Of a stretch of 64,000 bases of DNA, positions 33,328-46,509 are shown one piece after another (the stretch's first letter is position 1; the number at the start of each line of letters is the position of its first letter). Source of the stretch: Colias croceus. Lineage: Eukaryota > Arthropoda > Insecta > Lepidoptera > Pieridae. Made by a program: the position numbers and the translations under genes. The stretch spans positions 211,001 through 275,000 of the forward strand of contig NC_059554.1 of the NCBI RefSeq assembly GCF_905220415.1, written 5' to 3'. The notes beneath the pieces were generated by a model. It made no database searches and had not been told where the DNA came from. It worked only from the letters and a program-made list of their open reading frames with translations.

Positions 33328-36300
33328 TCTTAATATATTTCCAATACTCTAATCTGAATTTGTTTCGTTTTGTCCTTGATGCTTTCCGACAAGTGTTTTA
33401 TGACCAAGTATAGGTACCTATTAAATAAAATATATAATAAATTTTTCTATATATTCTTCCCCTTGTTAGAAAAACATTATTTAGTATATCGACCTGTCCA
33501 CTAAAGCTATAGTGTACTTGACTTTATAGTCACTTGACTAGGATGTAGGTATAGCAGTAAAACACATTGAAAGGTCAGCTAATTAAAGTTCACGATATGA
33601 GGCGATTTCCGCGGCGCGGGCGCAGGACGGCTCTCCCAGACAAGTGGCCAATTACCTGCCGGGGTCAACGACTAGACTTAGATACGGCTTACTGACTGCT
33701 CAGTGGATATCGTAGTGATGTAAGTTATTTAAAAATAATTGTGAAATAAGGATGTGCATAAATCAATAAAACGTTCGTATCGCTATCTATAATTATAATC
33801 CTATGATTTTGACTGCCTAAGAGACTAGTTTTTATTTCAATAGCTATTTCGTTTTCACGAGATTCAGCACAAAAAAAACAGCACAAAAAAAAGACAAAAC
33901 AAGCGTCTTGCAATACATCCATATGACAATGCCATAATTCACCAACATTTAAAGTGATATCCCTTCGCTAATGCTCCGCACAGTCAGTAAGGCGTGCGCA
34001 GGCGCATTTTCGAGCGGCTATTTTTAGCGGCGATATTAAACCTCTCATTTCTCGGTGATTGTTGACCGATAAATTGGCACTTCGCAAACAAGTACACCAT
34101 CGCACTCGTGTTTGTTAAGCGCTCTCAATAAATACTTAATGGAATCACTGTACTTATAAACCATAAAACAATATTGCTTTTTGATTAAACTTTTAATTGG
34201 ATTTGATTTTATAAATTAGAGTTGTTATAAATTTTGATTGAGAGAAAGTTTGATTTGTACGAGAGTTATAAAAACAAACTAGTTAAGTTTTGAAGATTAT
34301 AGAGTAAATACTTAACTTAAACTTCTGCTTGCAGTCATTCTATCGAGTCACACCACTCATTTCAGTAAATCGAGTAGAAATAAAATTATTTGAAAATCAA
34401 AAAAGTGGCAAAATTTATTCTAATATTTTCCTGTGAATTTCCATTATCGATGTTGTAAGTGAGCACCTATGTGATTTTTACACAGAAATGAGTGGCATAA
34501 TACCTATCATTACACTAGAATTTGAAAAAACAAACAATTAAAACCCTGCATCGTCTGAAAATAACAAATATGGATCAGATCTTCACACTCGAAACGTTCC
34601 GTGCAAAAAACAAAAGCAATTTTAAATGTAAATAATAATTGCGTGCTAAATTGTATTCTCTCGTCGTGTTCGAGATCAGGTGTAAAGTGCTAGTGTTATC
34701 ACATAAATCCAAAGACAAACGACGTCACGGCACGCCACTAGTGCTATCTGTTTTGTAGTGGAACTGTTTCATGTTCGATCATCTTGAACTGCGGACGCAC
34801 GATGCAGTTACAGTTCTTTTTGTAGAACAAAGAGATTCGAAAGTATGTGAATTTTTAAGTATTTTGTGTTAGGCACATAATATAGTTAGTTATTTTGAAC
34901 TCTTTAAAGTATCGCTTAAATATGGTAACGTAATTATTCATGTTGATTAAGTTATTTTGGTAGACTGATTAAGAATGTTTACTCTATGAGCTTGTATTTA
35001 TTTTTACCTTATGTAAAATATAGTTTTGATTTTACTTTGCACAAAACAAAGGTACCTAATAAGTATCAAACTATTATAGCTATCTGCTAACAGTTATAGC
35101 TGAACCGATTTATTGTCAGGTATATACCTATATGACAGAGGCATATAGGTATATGCCTTCATAAATTCATAATACCACATCTAAACTATCCTAACTCTAT
35201 CAACGAATCGACATTTTCCTTATAAAACGTGTTAAAGGAATCCGGGTGGAGCCAGCTCTAATGGACCCTATAATTGTTGCAGACTTCATTATTCCCACCG
35301 TAACTAATGACGCTCTTCCCGCGAACACGACGTAATGATAAACAGCCCTCCCCCCCCCCCCTCCCCCCACAGACCTCGTGAATACCAGAGATCGCAGAGA
35401 TGGTATCAGTCAAAAACTACATTAAACTGAGGGGCATAAATAAAACTATCTCCGGTTGCAGAACGGAGTCCGCTTTCTGATGCCAGGATTGCTAGGCCGC
35501 GTATGCACATGCGACTGCGCTTCATTATTTTTTAATTTCATTTATTTTAGCAAATAAAATTGTAATTATTTTATTATCACCTAGCTCTATTGTACAACGT
35601 GTCTTTATATATTATCTATTCATTTGTTTGAATTAAGTACTTGACTGTGTTGTGTCTTCTTTTGTATATATTTCGATTTCCATAGTCGACTATGGTTTTG
35701 ATAAAAATTTATCGCATCCCAGTCGCACATGCCTCACCGGCCCGGGCTCCCTTGCGGGCGCACGACCGCGCCCGCGCCGTGAGCCGAGCGCTATTACCCG
35801 TCACGCGGCCCATCGCGTAATATATCGCCGAACTGTTTCCATTTCCCTCCCTGCCGCGTGATCTGCATAATGCGACCATCATTATGTCGTACACGGGAAT
35901 GTTCTGTTCCAAACGTCACGTTTAATTCATAAAAGTGCACTAATGGGCGTTTCATTGCTTTTTGTTGGTTGGTTAGATAATTTGTATGCAAGTGCTGTTA
36001 TGATAATGCTCCCTTGTTAGGTTGTATTTGGTAGATTTTAGATATGTATAAAAATGATAAGGTAAAAGCTCCCATAATCATTAAGTAGCTTTTAATTTTT
36101 TTTTTTGTATCAAGTTTTCAGTTAATTTTAAGTCAAATCTGTAGTTTAAAGGATCAAAAGACACAAATCAAGAAATCTATTCTGACTCAGCCTTATTTTT
36201 AAGAAGAAAAAGTTTTTTTTTTTCTAGATATTATTTCATATCTACTTGTGAGAGCCAATCAGCTTAACCAATATCGTTTCAGAATTTTGTTTTAAGTCAG

Positions 36301-36381
36301 CTACTATCAACCATCTAATAAAAATTAATGCCATTCATAAATCCACATAAGGTCAGAGGGAATATAGTATCAGCTTCAGAC
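33328..36381. other. Gene-free stretch with CpG islets
   Basis: CpG-rich islets occur at about 33600-33670, 33965-34030 and 35700-35880 (CGGCGCGGGCGCGG region), and a C-homopolymer tract at 35347-35368. The ORFs covering 35652-35991 are frames through the CpG islet. No gene is supported. Confidence 0.4.
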
Positions 36382-36397
36382 AGAGTTAAGCACTACT
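36382..36397. repeat. Target-site duplication, left copy
   Basis: AGAGTTAAGCACTACT, repeated exactly at 37575-37590 after the poly(A) of the insertion. Confidence 0.92.
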
Positions 36398-37574
36398 CCC
36401 CCCCATCAGTTCCAAGCCTTGTCGTGGCCGGGGGGGCTCAGTAGCTTGGAGTGCACTTGTGTACTCTGAGTGAAGCTAATTGGACGCGGAGGGGCTGAAA
36501 GGCCGGTCTGTCGTCTGACGACACGATTGGTTCGACGGCCAGGGATCCATATAGCTGGCTGGCTGGCTTGAAGGCAGGCTGGCCGGGCTGGCTGGAACCG
36601 GCTGGTCACACCGGCTGCCTCGCTGGCTGGCTAGGGGGCCGGCTGGCAGGCTGGCTGAAACCGGCTGCCTCACCGGTTGGCTGGCTGGCTGCTTTGGACG
36701 GCGGCTGGCTGGCATGCTGTCACCGGCTGGTTGTCCGGCTGGCTGGCTGGCTGGCTGGATGGCTGGCTACCTGGCTAGGATCCTCCGGGGGGCCAGGATT
36801 GGCTCAGGTGCCGTTGTGGTACGGCGAGGGATGGCGGCTAGTGGTCGCGGCCTGGCAATTTGGCTGGGCAAAATGGGGTTGGAAGGTCGATCGGGGCTCG
36901 TTTGGGTCTCGATCCGACCGACTAGCAGGGGGCTGCGCTTTGCGGCGGTGGATGGCGGCCAGAGGCCGCGCGCGTTGTTTTTTGTTGGTAGTCTAACTAC
37001 CAACAAAACAGGGGGCGGGATCCCGACGCGTCACTTTTGTGACACGCGGTGACTCCTGTAGGTGGGAGTAGGGCGGCGGCTGTCCTGAGACAGCCGTCTG
37101 CCAACTCGTAATCCGGTCCGTGGGGCCGGACCGAGGGCCGCCACCTCTGGTGTGAGGTGGGGGCTGCGAGGGAAACCTCTATAAAAGTGCGCCAGAGGGT
37201 CCTTCGACGCGTGAATCACGTTTCGGAGGGCCTATCGGCGCGCGCCCTTCGGCCGGTCGGTGCTGGGGTCGAGGGTTTGGGGAACGCCGATGATGGAACG
37301 GGGAACAATCCACCATCGGCGAGCGGGTGGCGTGTGCTCGTGTACAGCTTGCGCCGCCCCGGGGTGGGCATTTGGTGGAGGGCCTGGAAACGGGCAACTG
37401 CTGGGCGGGACATGCGGAAGATTGCGATAGTGTCCCCGCATCCCGTCTAAAGCAGCGCGTTGGTACACGGTGGGGTTTTAGTCGGTAGGAATCCGACATA
37501 ACCCACGGCTCCTTCCCCGGGAGCCGTGGGTATCTTAGGCAAGATTTCCCCACTTGAAAAAAAAAAAAAAAAAA
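36398..37574 (+). mobile_element. Poly(A)-tailed, hairpin-rich insertion (R1-clade SIDE-like)
   Basis: A GC-rich 1.18-kb block in AT-rich DNA ends in about 19 A and is flanked by a 16-bp duplication, so it was inserted by target-primed reverse transcription. The 5' part (36540-36780) is dominated by GGCTGGCT repeats. The 3' part is a chain of strong hairpins and ends with a region containing GGTTTTAGTCGGTAGGAATC and a stem of the CCCACGGCTCC...GGGAGCCGTGGG type, which I recognise as a 3' UTR of R1-clade LINEs in Lepidoptera. No RT or endonuclease is present. The long ORFs here come from the GC bias. The best reading is a short internally deleted element carrying the 5' and 3' ends of an R1-clade LINE. 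Confidence 0.75.
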
Positions 37575-37590
37575 AGAGTTAAGCACTACT
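37575..37590. repeat. Target-site duplication, right copy
   Basis: Exact copy of 36382-36397. Confidence 0.92.
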
Positions 37591-40500
37591 AACACTGTCG
37601 GCGTTTGAAATAATCGAAATATTAAATATTACACGAATCAAGTAACAAGTGACAAACGCGGGGTCCTCACGACACGCCCAATTAAAGGGTCATGTAATCC
37701 GATATTCGTAAAGCCTTGTTAATACACAAATTATTGACTCGACAAGAATATTTTAAATTAGTCCTAAATTTCGGTGATTAACTGCAGCCGTAAACGGGCC
37801 GTTAGATTTAATGGACGGTTTATTCTCCGGCGATAAAGGAGGCAATAAAATGTATAGTAATCTAGTAATTACGACTGCTGTTGACAATGACGAATGAATG
37901 TGTATTGTCGGTATGCTGGGCGCTGGCTACTTTATCACATCCACTTTTTCTGAACCTCGGCGTGTATGTTACGGTGTATTCTTTTTTCTGTTCTGCAATC
38001 GTCTTCATGCTTTCGTCGGCTTTAGATAATCTGATCCTAGATCTGTTGACAACTTAACAGATAATAGGGAGACGCAAAAAATTGGCATGCTCACTCAGTA
38101 AATTAAATGTACAGTTATTAAATACTCGTATTAGCTTTTTTATTGCACGTTATCTGTGATTATGACCTCGGGTAGATTAAATTCAACGTGACTTTTATAT
38201 TTTTTTTCGACATAATAATTCAAAAAATATTACATAGTTACGTACAAGTTAATAATTATCATGCTTATTACCTTGTTAAACTTATTTAAACTACTTAATT
38301 TTAAATTTTAACTCTACTATAGTATTCTACAAATTAAAATAGCTCAGCAGATTAATATCCACATATTTACATTGATGATAGGTATTAGGTGTAGGTACCT
38401 ACCTATAGTATAAATTGAATAATAAGTATTAGAATATAAACCTGACTTTTTGCATACAACATGGTGTTATTAGCTCGAGCGTGGCGATCGTGGCAGAGGT
38501 CAGGCGGCCGGCCATCCGTCTCCGATCCAGACGGTACATTGCACAATACTCCTGCCTTCTGTAGGTTTTTGTTTATCAATCATTAGCTGTATATACCTTG
38601 TAATGGCCAAAATATGGCAATGGTTATTCGTGAGATTGTGAGAAGTTGAATGTTTATATACTTAGGTAGGTACATAATTTTTCCTCGAAATTTCCATATC
38701 GGTTCGTTAAAACAATGGTTATGAAATATGGATGTTAACTAACAGTCCGGGATTTAAAATGTTGAACTGTTTGTCGATAATAAGAGCTCTTTGTTTACTA
38801 TGGGTGTAAAATAAGACTTGAAATAATAATATTTTGAAAATCATTTATACACGTTTTTAAAGATTCAGTTAATCACTATAAACAATAACAATAGATACCG
38901 ATAAAACCAATTTCCAATAAATGACTTTCCTTTAAAATATTATCAGTATCAAGTTACATTCCTTTGTTTACGTTTGAATGTTAAATAAACAAGATGAAAG
39001 CGATGCGCGTGCGCACACACATGAGTCTTGACGATTAGCATTTTAATTCGAGATCATCGCATAGTTCGATTAGAGTCTGTGGTCAGGAGATAAGCGATTG
39101 ATAAGCTCTGATAAAACTGGTACGTATAAACTTTTACAGCCTCGTATTATTAGAAGAATTCATAAAATGTAAGTCAACTACAATGCCTTCTCTAAAATAA
39201 GTAAGTACAGAACTTTGGCAATGGATTGCAAAGCATCCCTTAAATCTAAAAATTGTCTCAGTAAAATAGCCAACATTTTGGATAGGTAGATTTCATTCAT
39301 AGAATAAATCACACGGTACCTACTTGGTATGTAATTAAATATGTAATTATATGTTTTACTTAAATATTCGCCCCTATGTCATTACCATCACGACAGCACA
39401 CTTCGTGGCCGAACATCATGTTTATGTAAATGAAACCATTGTATCTCAACAAAAAGTTTCAATTACACGGCATGCCGCATTAATTACGTCCTCGGTTGGT
39501 CCGTCCGTCCGTCCGCAGGGATCACTCCAGCCGTCCGACGAACGTTCACCTCACCATACAGATTAATATATAAAATGTCGACCTCCCGGGGACTTAATTA
39601 CGGACGTACGGACAAAAACTGTTATATATTGTGACAAAGGGACACAGGGCGTGATTGCTTTTCAAAATTATTGTCGTTTACTTTTTATAATAACTTGATG
39701 AGTGATATACTTCAGAGGGCCCAGTTTTTTTTTGAGCGGATTTTCGACCGCCTTAAAAGATGATTATGACAAATCATTTACAGGATGCATGATACTCTCC
39801 TACTTAATATTTAAGAAAGTGCATTGTTTTCCCGTTTGCCGGTTATAGATTTTGTCAACATACCTACCTATAGGTAATAGACGACCCAGAATGTAGTTTT
39901 TGATTGTTTAAAAATTATATTTTGTGATATTACCTTGCAATTAACTTCGTATCATAAGTAATGTACTACCTACTCCTTTCCTTTAATTTAATTTCCCTCC
40001 GTACGTCTAGTTAATAATTTGTAAGGACTCTAAACAAACGACTATGCTCGTGAAAAGTTCCTAGATCAATAGAAAATACTAACTTAGATAAAAATTCTGA
40101 TTTCTAATGTGGTATACTTTACTATCAGATCATTTATCTTCAAAGAGAAAGCCTCATTTATTTATCTCAATTGTTTAAAAATGTACATATCATGACCCTC
40201 TTCGATCAGGAAGCGCACAAGCCCTCACAAGTCAAAAGCTCTACAATTTATCATGAACACCCAAGGACAACCTAATTTGTCAATATAATACGCGATACTG
40301 ACTCTCTTCAACCCAATACATACTACCCAATATTATGTCATCGCTCCAAGTTAAGTCATTAAGCTTTAAGATACGAAGCGATCCATTACAGAATCTCCAT
40401 AGTTATTGTTCACATAAAAATGAGATTGTTCGTTAATTAACATTAACATAATTACCCGACCTCGTAAATTACTCCGGCGGCAGACCACCTGCGCTATGGG

Positions 40501-41280
40501 AACGGTACTTCTTAAATTATTCGGTTAATAGTTAATACGCGATAAGCCACTGTTTACACGGCTACTGTATAATATAGAAATTAAGATAGAATTAATGACT
40601 CTATTTCTAAATGCTTAATTATTCGGATCGACAATAAGACGGAAGATCACTTTATATTTTAAGTAGTCGGTACTTTCATTTGAAAAAGCTTTGATCACTA
40701 TCTTTAATTGTCTGTGTTTTTCAATAGAGTATACCAAATGAATAAAAAATTAAAAGTAGGTAAGTAAGAACTGCATCTTAACACACCACTGTTTACATAA
40801 CATACACATAAATACGTCTTTTATTTACTATACACGAAAACCCTTATAATTTACATGCAATATAAACCAATCCTTTATTTAACACTAAGCACTAACCGAT
40901 GCAATCGCTATCTAGATGCTTAAAAGGTGAATAAATCTAAATAAATAGCTTATTAACTAGATTTAAGTCTACATGTCTGCGTCTGCTTCCGCAGAGCTCT
41001 AATTAGAGCGCAACGGGACGGTAATGTATGTGTGTGTCGTGTTATCGTCGCATCTGACCCGTGACGTGTGTATGGAGGTATGGCGGTGGTTTGGCTTCAA
41101 TAGGTGCAACATGTAGCTGACACTTGGCACATGACTCAGGATGCTGGTTCTGCGATTTTGTCGTAGATAGTGCTTCAATAATTAAGGCTAGAGTTGCGAA
41201 TGGATATAGTATAAGTAAAGATAGGATAGAAGGAACAGGTGTAAATTTAATCTAATTTAACTCTAATCTCCCAAGCAAAT
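37591..41280. other. Gene-free stretch with CpG islets
   Basis: Possible regulatory islets lie near 37650-37860 (many TAAT and ATTA homeodomain-type cores among CpG-rich sequence), 38460-38545 and 40440-40560. No ORF shows a recognisable domain. Confidence 0.4.
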
Positions 41281-41345
41281 GGAAAATCTAATGTATGACG
41301 ATTTAAAAGTGCTTCTAGAAGAAGTCTAATTAAATAAATAATTGT
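41281..41345 (+). repeat. LINE/SINE 3'-end fragment, second copy
   Basis: 'tatgacgatttaaaagtgct' and TTTGAGTTTGAAG match the end of the repeat at 135-275. Confidence 0.55.
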
Positions 41346-44284
41346 TTGAGTTTGAAGTATCAGTATATTCATCAGGATAATCGTAGCCTACGTAAGTATA
41401 TATGCTTCACGATTCAAGACTATATAATATTTTTCATCTAATACAATATACACTTCATATAGATTATAATATTATTTAAGTAGCTAAGGTCTCTCACCTT
41501 TCTCACAACTGACCTATCATGAATATTTGTTGGGAAAAGGTTGAGAATTGTTTTGATTGATTTTCAAATTAAATACTTCATTGCTCAAATCACGATTTAA
41601 AGTACATATTACTACAAGCTGAAGTTTGAAATGTAAGATATATTTATTTTAATTTAACGTCTAAGCTATTTACCTATAGGAGGAAGTAAAGAAAAATATT
41701 TAATTTTTAATTTTGTCTTTTCTTTTTAAACATAACATTAAAATCGATCAATCGGTGCAGTCACGTCCTCTAAACTCTAAAGCCCAGACTGCATCGTGTG
41801 AAGTAATGAGGTCTGTGCGATCTGTGATATCCCTCACATGCGACACGCGAGCGGTGTCGCGGGAGATAACTTGGCAGTGTTCAGGGACCTCGTACCTACA
41901 TAAGTTGTTGCTAATAAGTAATAGCTAATAATAGAGGTTTAGAACTTGTTACTTCTAAGATAAGTATACCAACACGTATGAATTTTTCATTTATAGCGTT
42001 CCAGAAAGCTTTTCATAGTAGGTACCTGATCTAAGCTTTACAAGTAAAAAATTGGCTTGTACAATTGCGAAATACTTTGAAAGATAACAAAAAAATATAC
42101 CTACAATCGCGTTTTGATCACACAAATCGTTTATTTATCTATATAAACATATCTAAATAAGACATTATCATAAAGGAAGGGACGTATAATGTTTTTATTG
42201 TCAAAAAAAGAATTGATTACCACATCGAATGTGCACATGCGGTGATAAACTATTAATTTAATCTATACCACATATTTGCTCCCCTAAACGTTTTCTAAAC
42301 ATCGCCCACTTGTTACGGGCTTTCAATTGTGTATCTACACAAATGAGCACATTTCATTTCTTCTCCAGTATAAATATAAATAAAAGTCTGCCTAATACAC
42401 GGCGCAATGTAATGTAATGTATCCTGAATGGATCAGATTTCAATAGTTTTTTATAAAGTTGGGGTGTATTCGTGCTTTGTTAATCCGATCGTGCGGGCAA
42501 GTTTTTTATCGCGTCAGCTGCACAAGTGCGCATTGTATGTGAGCCCGCGACAGCCCGGATTAACAATTATTGTAATACATTTTTATTGCTCTCCCACTTG
42601 GCCATACGGCATTTTTTAGATTTTGCCACTATGCGATAGGGTTGGCAGTGAACTGATTATAAAGTTTTACACCATACTTTTTTAATAATAATTTCAAGTA
42701 GTTTTAAATTTCGTATTTACTACTTACCCATACCTAGATAATGTTTTTACTACAATATGTTGTTTTCTTTTTATGTCATTTAAGGTAGGTAGGTAACGCG
42801 AAGTCTTACTTATGAATTATAAGCTTACCTATGTAAAAGTAGTATGGAAATTGATTGAAAGAGGTTATTAATATTATTATAACAAATAAATTATTGCTTA
42901 TTGCAAAACTAACATTTAAACTACAAGCTGGCAACCCTAGCGGTTATTATATTCCCCATGATCGCTTGCCCCGAGGTAATTTATCTCTTTTATTCATTAG
43001 TTGTTGTTGTTTGGGCAGACGGCGTGAAATCGCATCAGATAGTCGAGATTAGAGCGTGCAGTGACGACGTATAGCTTCGTGCTACCGTTACATCGGTGTC
43101 GTGACCAATTGGCTTTTAATGCATTTTACCAATAATTAACGGTGAATGTTTTGTGGTTTATAGGCTTTTTGAACTTCTCGGATGTGTACATTGGTTTATA
43201 GGTCTTTATATAAGTTGGATAGGGAGATTCTCAGGGGAAATAATTGGTCTACTGCATGATATACCTAGATTATACCTAGAGCGCTGAATTTGATCGATTT
43301 GTAAATCTACACTCTACAGGTAGGTAGGTATTTCTAGAACCTAGATTCTAAGTTGGAACTAGTTAGGTAATAATATGTTTAATAATTATTCAAATTAATA
43401 ATATTTATTTTACTTTGACAAAATAGGAAAGAACAAATTCATTGCTGTATATCTATCATTTTATATTAGGGTCTACTTAGAGCTGATGACGCGTTAAATA
43501 ACTAAGTATTTAGTTATAAGTAAATGCAACATTATCAATTTCTTGTGTCTGCTGTTGATTTTGCTAAATAAATAAAAGAATTCAAGGAAATGTTTCACAG
43601 GATAACAATTTACATGCGACTTTACGCTCGAACATCATTAGTGCGACACGCGAGCGATAACCCGTCCTTCCTATCGCTTCATTAGACGCTGTACTCTGTA
43701 GTCCATATTTCTAAAGCCTATGCTATGGACCGTATGGACCTTATTAGTTTAAAATTTTTTTTTAAACATTATAAATGCTATGCAGTATGCTATACACTGC
43801 TACTAAATATGAAATAAACCATCTTAGTTAATGGTCTATTTCTCGATACAGTTCTAAAATGTACTACAGGTTGTTGGGCAGAGATCGATATGTAGCGATA
43901 AGATCGCTTATTATACCTTCTAGCTTTTCCCCTGCGTTTTCTAAACTAGACTAAATAACATGATTAGCTGTTATGTTTCAGAGACCATTTTCGCTGTTCA
44001 TTGATGAAAATAGAAAAACAGATTCAGTAGTTTTTGATTTTACTCGAACAAACAAAGACGTGGAGAGGACTTTGTTTTATTGATACGATTATTAGATTTT
44101 TTATTTTATAAGGACTAATTTCTATAGAACTTTGAATTCATCTACTTTTTATATCATCAGATTATATGTCTTCCCCTCACATTAGCACGCATTTACTTTT
44201 CAAAAGTATTTTATTTATGAAGTATGTTTATAAAATCCAAATATCTATGTAATAGTAATATTTAATTTTAATTACCAACCTTAT
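41346..44284. other. Gene-free AT-rich stretch
   Basis: GTAGGTA-type simple motifs and small CpG islets (about 41760-41890, 42470-42600, 43615-43690). No gene, RNA or defined transposon is recognised. Confidence 0.4.
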
Positions 44285-44805
44285 ATATTATATGCATTTG
44301 CATGTTTGCATATGCAAATGCATAAAACTCTCTATTTACGGCGTTAGTGCATATTTTAGCCTTTTTCCCCAATCGTGCATATTTCGTTAAATAGCAGGAG
44401 TTTTGATTGGTTGACTAACCTTTATTAGCCAATCAGAACGCTCAGCGAGTAAACAAGCCCTATTTTGGCATGGTAAAATGGCAAAAAATTACAAAATGGG
44501 CTCCATTTTAAGTTAATTTTGAGCCATTCTTTTGAATGGCTAGATTACCTAAAACTTAAAACACGGCTTAAATTCCAAGAAAGGGCTAGATTTAGCCCGA
44601 AATGGTCTAAGGTGACATCACTGGCCTCGCGGGTGACAAACGTTACGCGCTCGAAAATTTGGTAAAAATGCCTGGTAATAATAAAGGTTTTTTGATTTTG
44701 TATTGTGCATATTTTAGGCATATCAGTCGTGTGTATGTAGTGCATATTTCGGCCTTTTTTAGTGCATATTTTGGCATTTTGTTCGTGCATATAATCCGAT
44801 GTCTA
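44285..44805. repeat. Block with six direct GTGCATAT motifs
   Basis: GTGCATAT occurs in the same orientation at 44347, 44375, 44705, 44740, 44762 and 44785, five times as GTGCATATTT. Runs close to the left edge contain TATGCAAAT octamers in both orientations (44290-44325). The motifs cluster near both edges of a roughly 500-bp block, like subterminal repeats of a DNA transposon, but no clear TIR or target duplication is seen. Confidence 0.45.
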
Positions 44806-45189
44806 GTAATGAATATGAAGTCAGAGTGCAGGTAAAAAATAAAACGACCATGTGTTATCTATTTTCTTTGATTTAATAGACATGTAGGATTACATATACA
44901 TATTTATTTCATAAAACTATATTATATGCATTAATTTATCTGCTAAATGTGTTCTAATTGTGACTCAATGAACAAACAACAATTACATTATCGCATACAC
45001 TCTGTTACACAAGACACGAGGTGCGTCTTGCTGAAGCGACAGACATACAAACCGAATTATATATTTATATATATATATCTATTTATTATGGCAAGAAAAC
45101 AAAGTTTGTACATAATCTTTGGCTGGACACTGGGAGCGTCTGAGGGATAAGCCGCGTCTACTTTTGAGGATATATTTCACTTTTGTGCG

Positions 45190-45620
45190 TCAAGCCGCTA
45201 GATGGAGAGAAAAGAAACAATATAATCTTGTATATAAATATAAATAAATAATAAATAAATATTATAGGACATTATTACACAAATATTATAGGACATTATT
45301 ACACAAATCGACCTAGTCCCACAGTAAGCTCAATTAAGGCTTGTGTTGTGGGTACTAGGCGACGATAAATATAATATTTAATAAATACATATATAGATAA
45401 TAACACCCAGACCCAAGAACAAATAATTGAGTTCATCACACAAATATTTGCCCTGACCGGGGATCGAACCCGGGACCGTCGGCTCAGTAGGCAGTTACTT
45501 TACCACTGCGCCAACCGCGTCGTCAAATATCGTCGTATATGTAGTTTATTTTAAACCAAATATGATAATTATATTCTAGACTGGGTAAGCAGTGTCTCCA
45601 TCTAGTGGTAACTTCAAGCG
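45190..45620. mobile_element. Possible CTAGATGGAGA-ended MITE hosting a SINE
   Basis: GTCAAGCCGCTAGATGGAGA on the left (about 45189) and its partial reverse complement TCTCCATCTAGTGG...CAAGC on the right (about 45595-45620) bracket the SINE copy. The similarity is partial, so this is tentative. Confidence 0.35.
45258..45524 (-). mobile_element. tRNA-headed SINE, copy 3
   Basis: Uninterrupted minus-strand copy: tRNA-like head with box B at about 45455-45475, box A TGGCGCAGTGGT near the right end, body and tail. The tail unit 'tattataggacattattaca' is present twice in tandem. Confidence 0.85.
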
Positions 45621-45624
45621 ACAT

Positions 45625-46148
45625 TATCATAAATTAGTCTCTAAACAGAAGTAAACATAAATATAAAAAATACAAAATTAAATATAAAATTATTATGCAT
45701 CATGTATTATGTCATTTACTTTGAAAGCGAACATTGTACGTGAATTCATTGCACTCGGTTTTGGCACAAAATGACCTAGAAGCACTTTCACAATATTGCA
45801 ACAAAATAATAAAAACAATTACATATTATATTTTATTTTTAAAGTGACTTAGATTTATTCCGCTGGTGTAATATATTATTTTTTATAAATTTTACTTAAA
45901 TATGTGCAAAAGTGCTCCTATATCTGCAAACTGCTAAAACTTGTGAGTTAACATTATCAACAATTTCTCAACCGACACTCAAAATTAAGTAACACTCAAG
46001 CCCCAAGTGTTAGTTAACACTGAGTAGTCGAATAACTTTGCCAAGATTAGTATATTGTGCGATTTTATTAAACATTTTCATATTAGTTACAAAACGTGGC
46101 TATAACGGGATTAATAATGAAATAACAATGTAAACGGAAGATCATTTA
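45625..46148. other. AT-rich spacer
   Basis: No supported feature. Confidence 0.4.
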
Positions 46149-46509
46149 GGGTGACAACACACGAGCGACTCTGCGACGCGACTACGACAGTCGCAGCGAG
46201 TCGCCGAGTCGCCCGCTAACAATAAAATCATCGAAATTAGTCAACACATATAAAACTATCTTTCAAGCACCACCAGCAACGTTTTATGAAACTTAGAGAG
46301 AAAAATATTCTATCTGACGTCGACACACGAACGATTCAAATGCCATGACATTTCATATAAAAGTCAAGTTTAATTTATAGCATAAAATGTAGTACGAGTA
46401 ATTTATACTTTGTGCGAAATAAAGTGAAGCTTTATTATAGTTCAAAATAAGATTTTCATACTAGTAGCGATTTAAAGTCGCGAAATATTCGCTCGTGTGT
46501 GAAACGCCT
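46149..46509. mobile_element. Possible MITE with CACACGAGCGA termini
   Basis: GGGTGACAACACACGAGCGA at the left and TCGCTCGTGTGTGAAACGCC at the right are imperfect inverted repeats, continued by CTGCGACGCGAC versus GTCGCGA. The left end also has GCGACT iterations. No clear target duplication. Confidence 0.5.

Noticed and set aside
35347..35368. C-homopolymer tract as a replication or regulatory signal
   Set aside because: Simple low-complexity run with no supporting context, and prone to sequencing length error.
36406..37595. Several long ORFs (up to 142 codons) on both strands
   Set aside because: They result from GC bias and GGCT repeats; products are low-complexity (WLAGWLAGW-like) and the segment is a poly(A)-tailed insertion with no RT.
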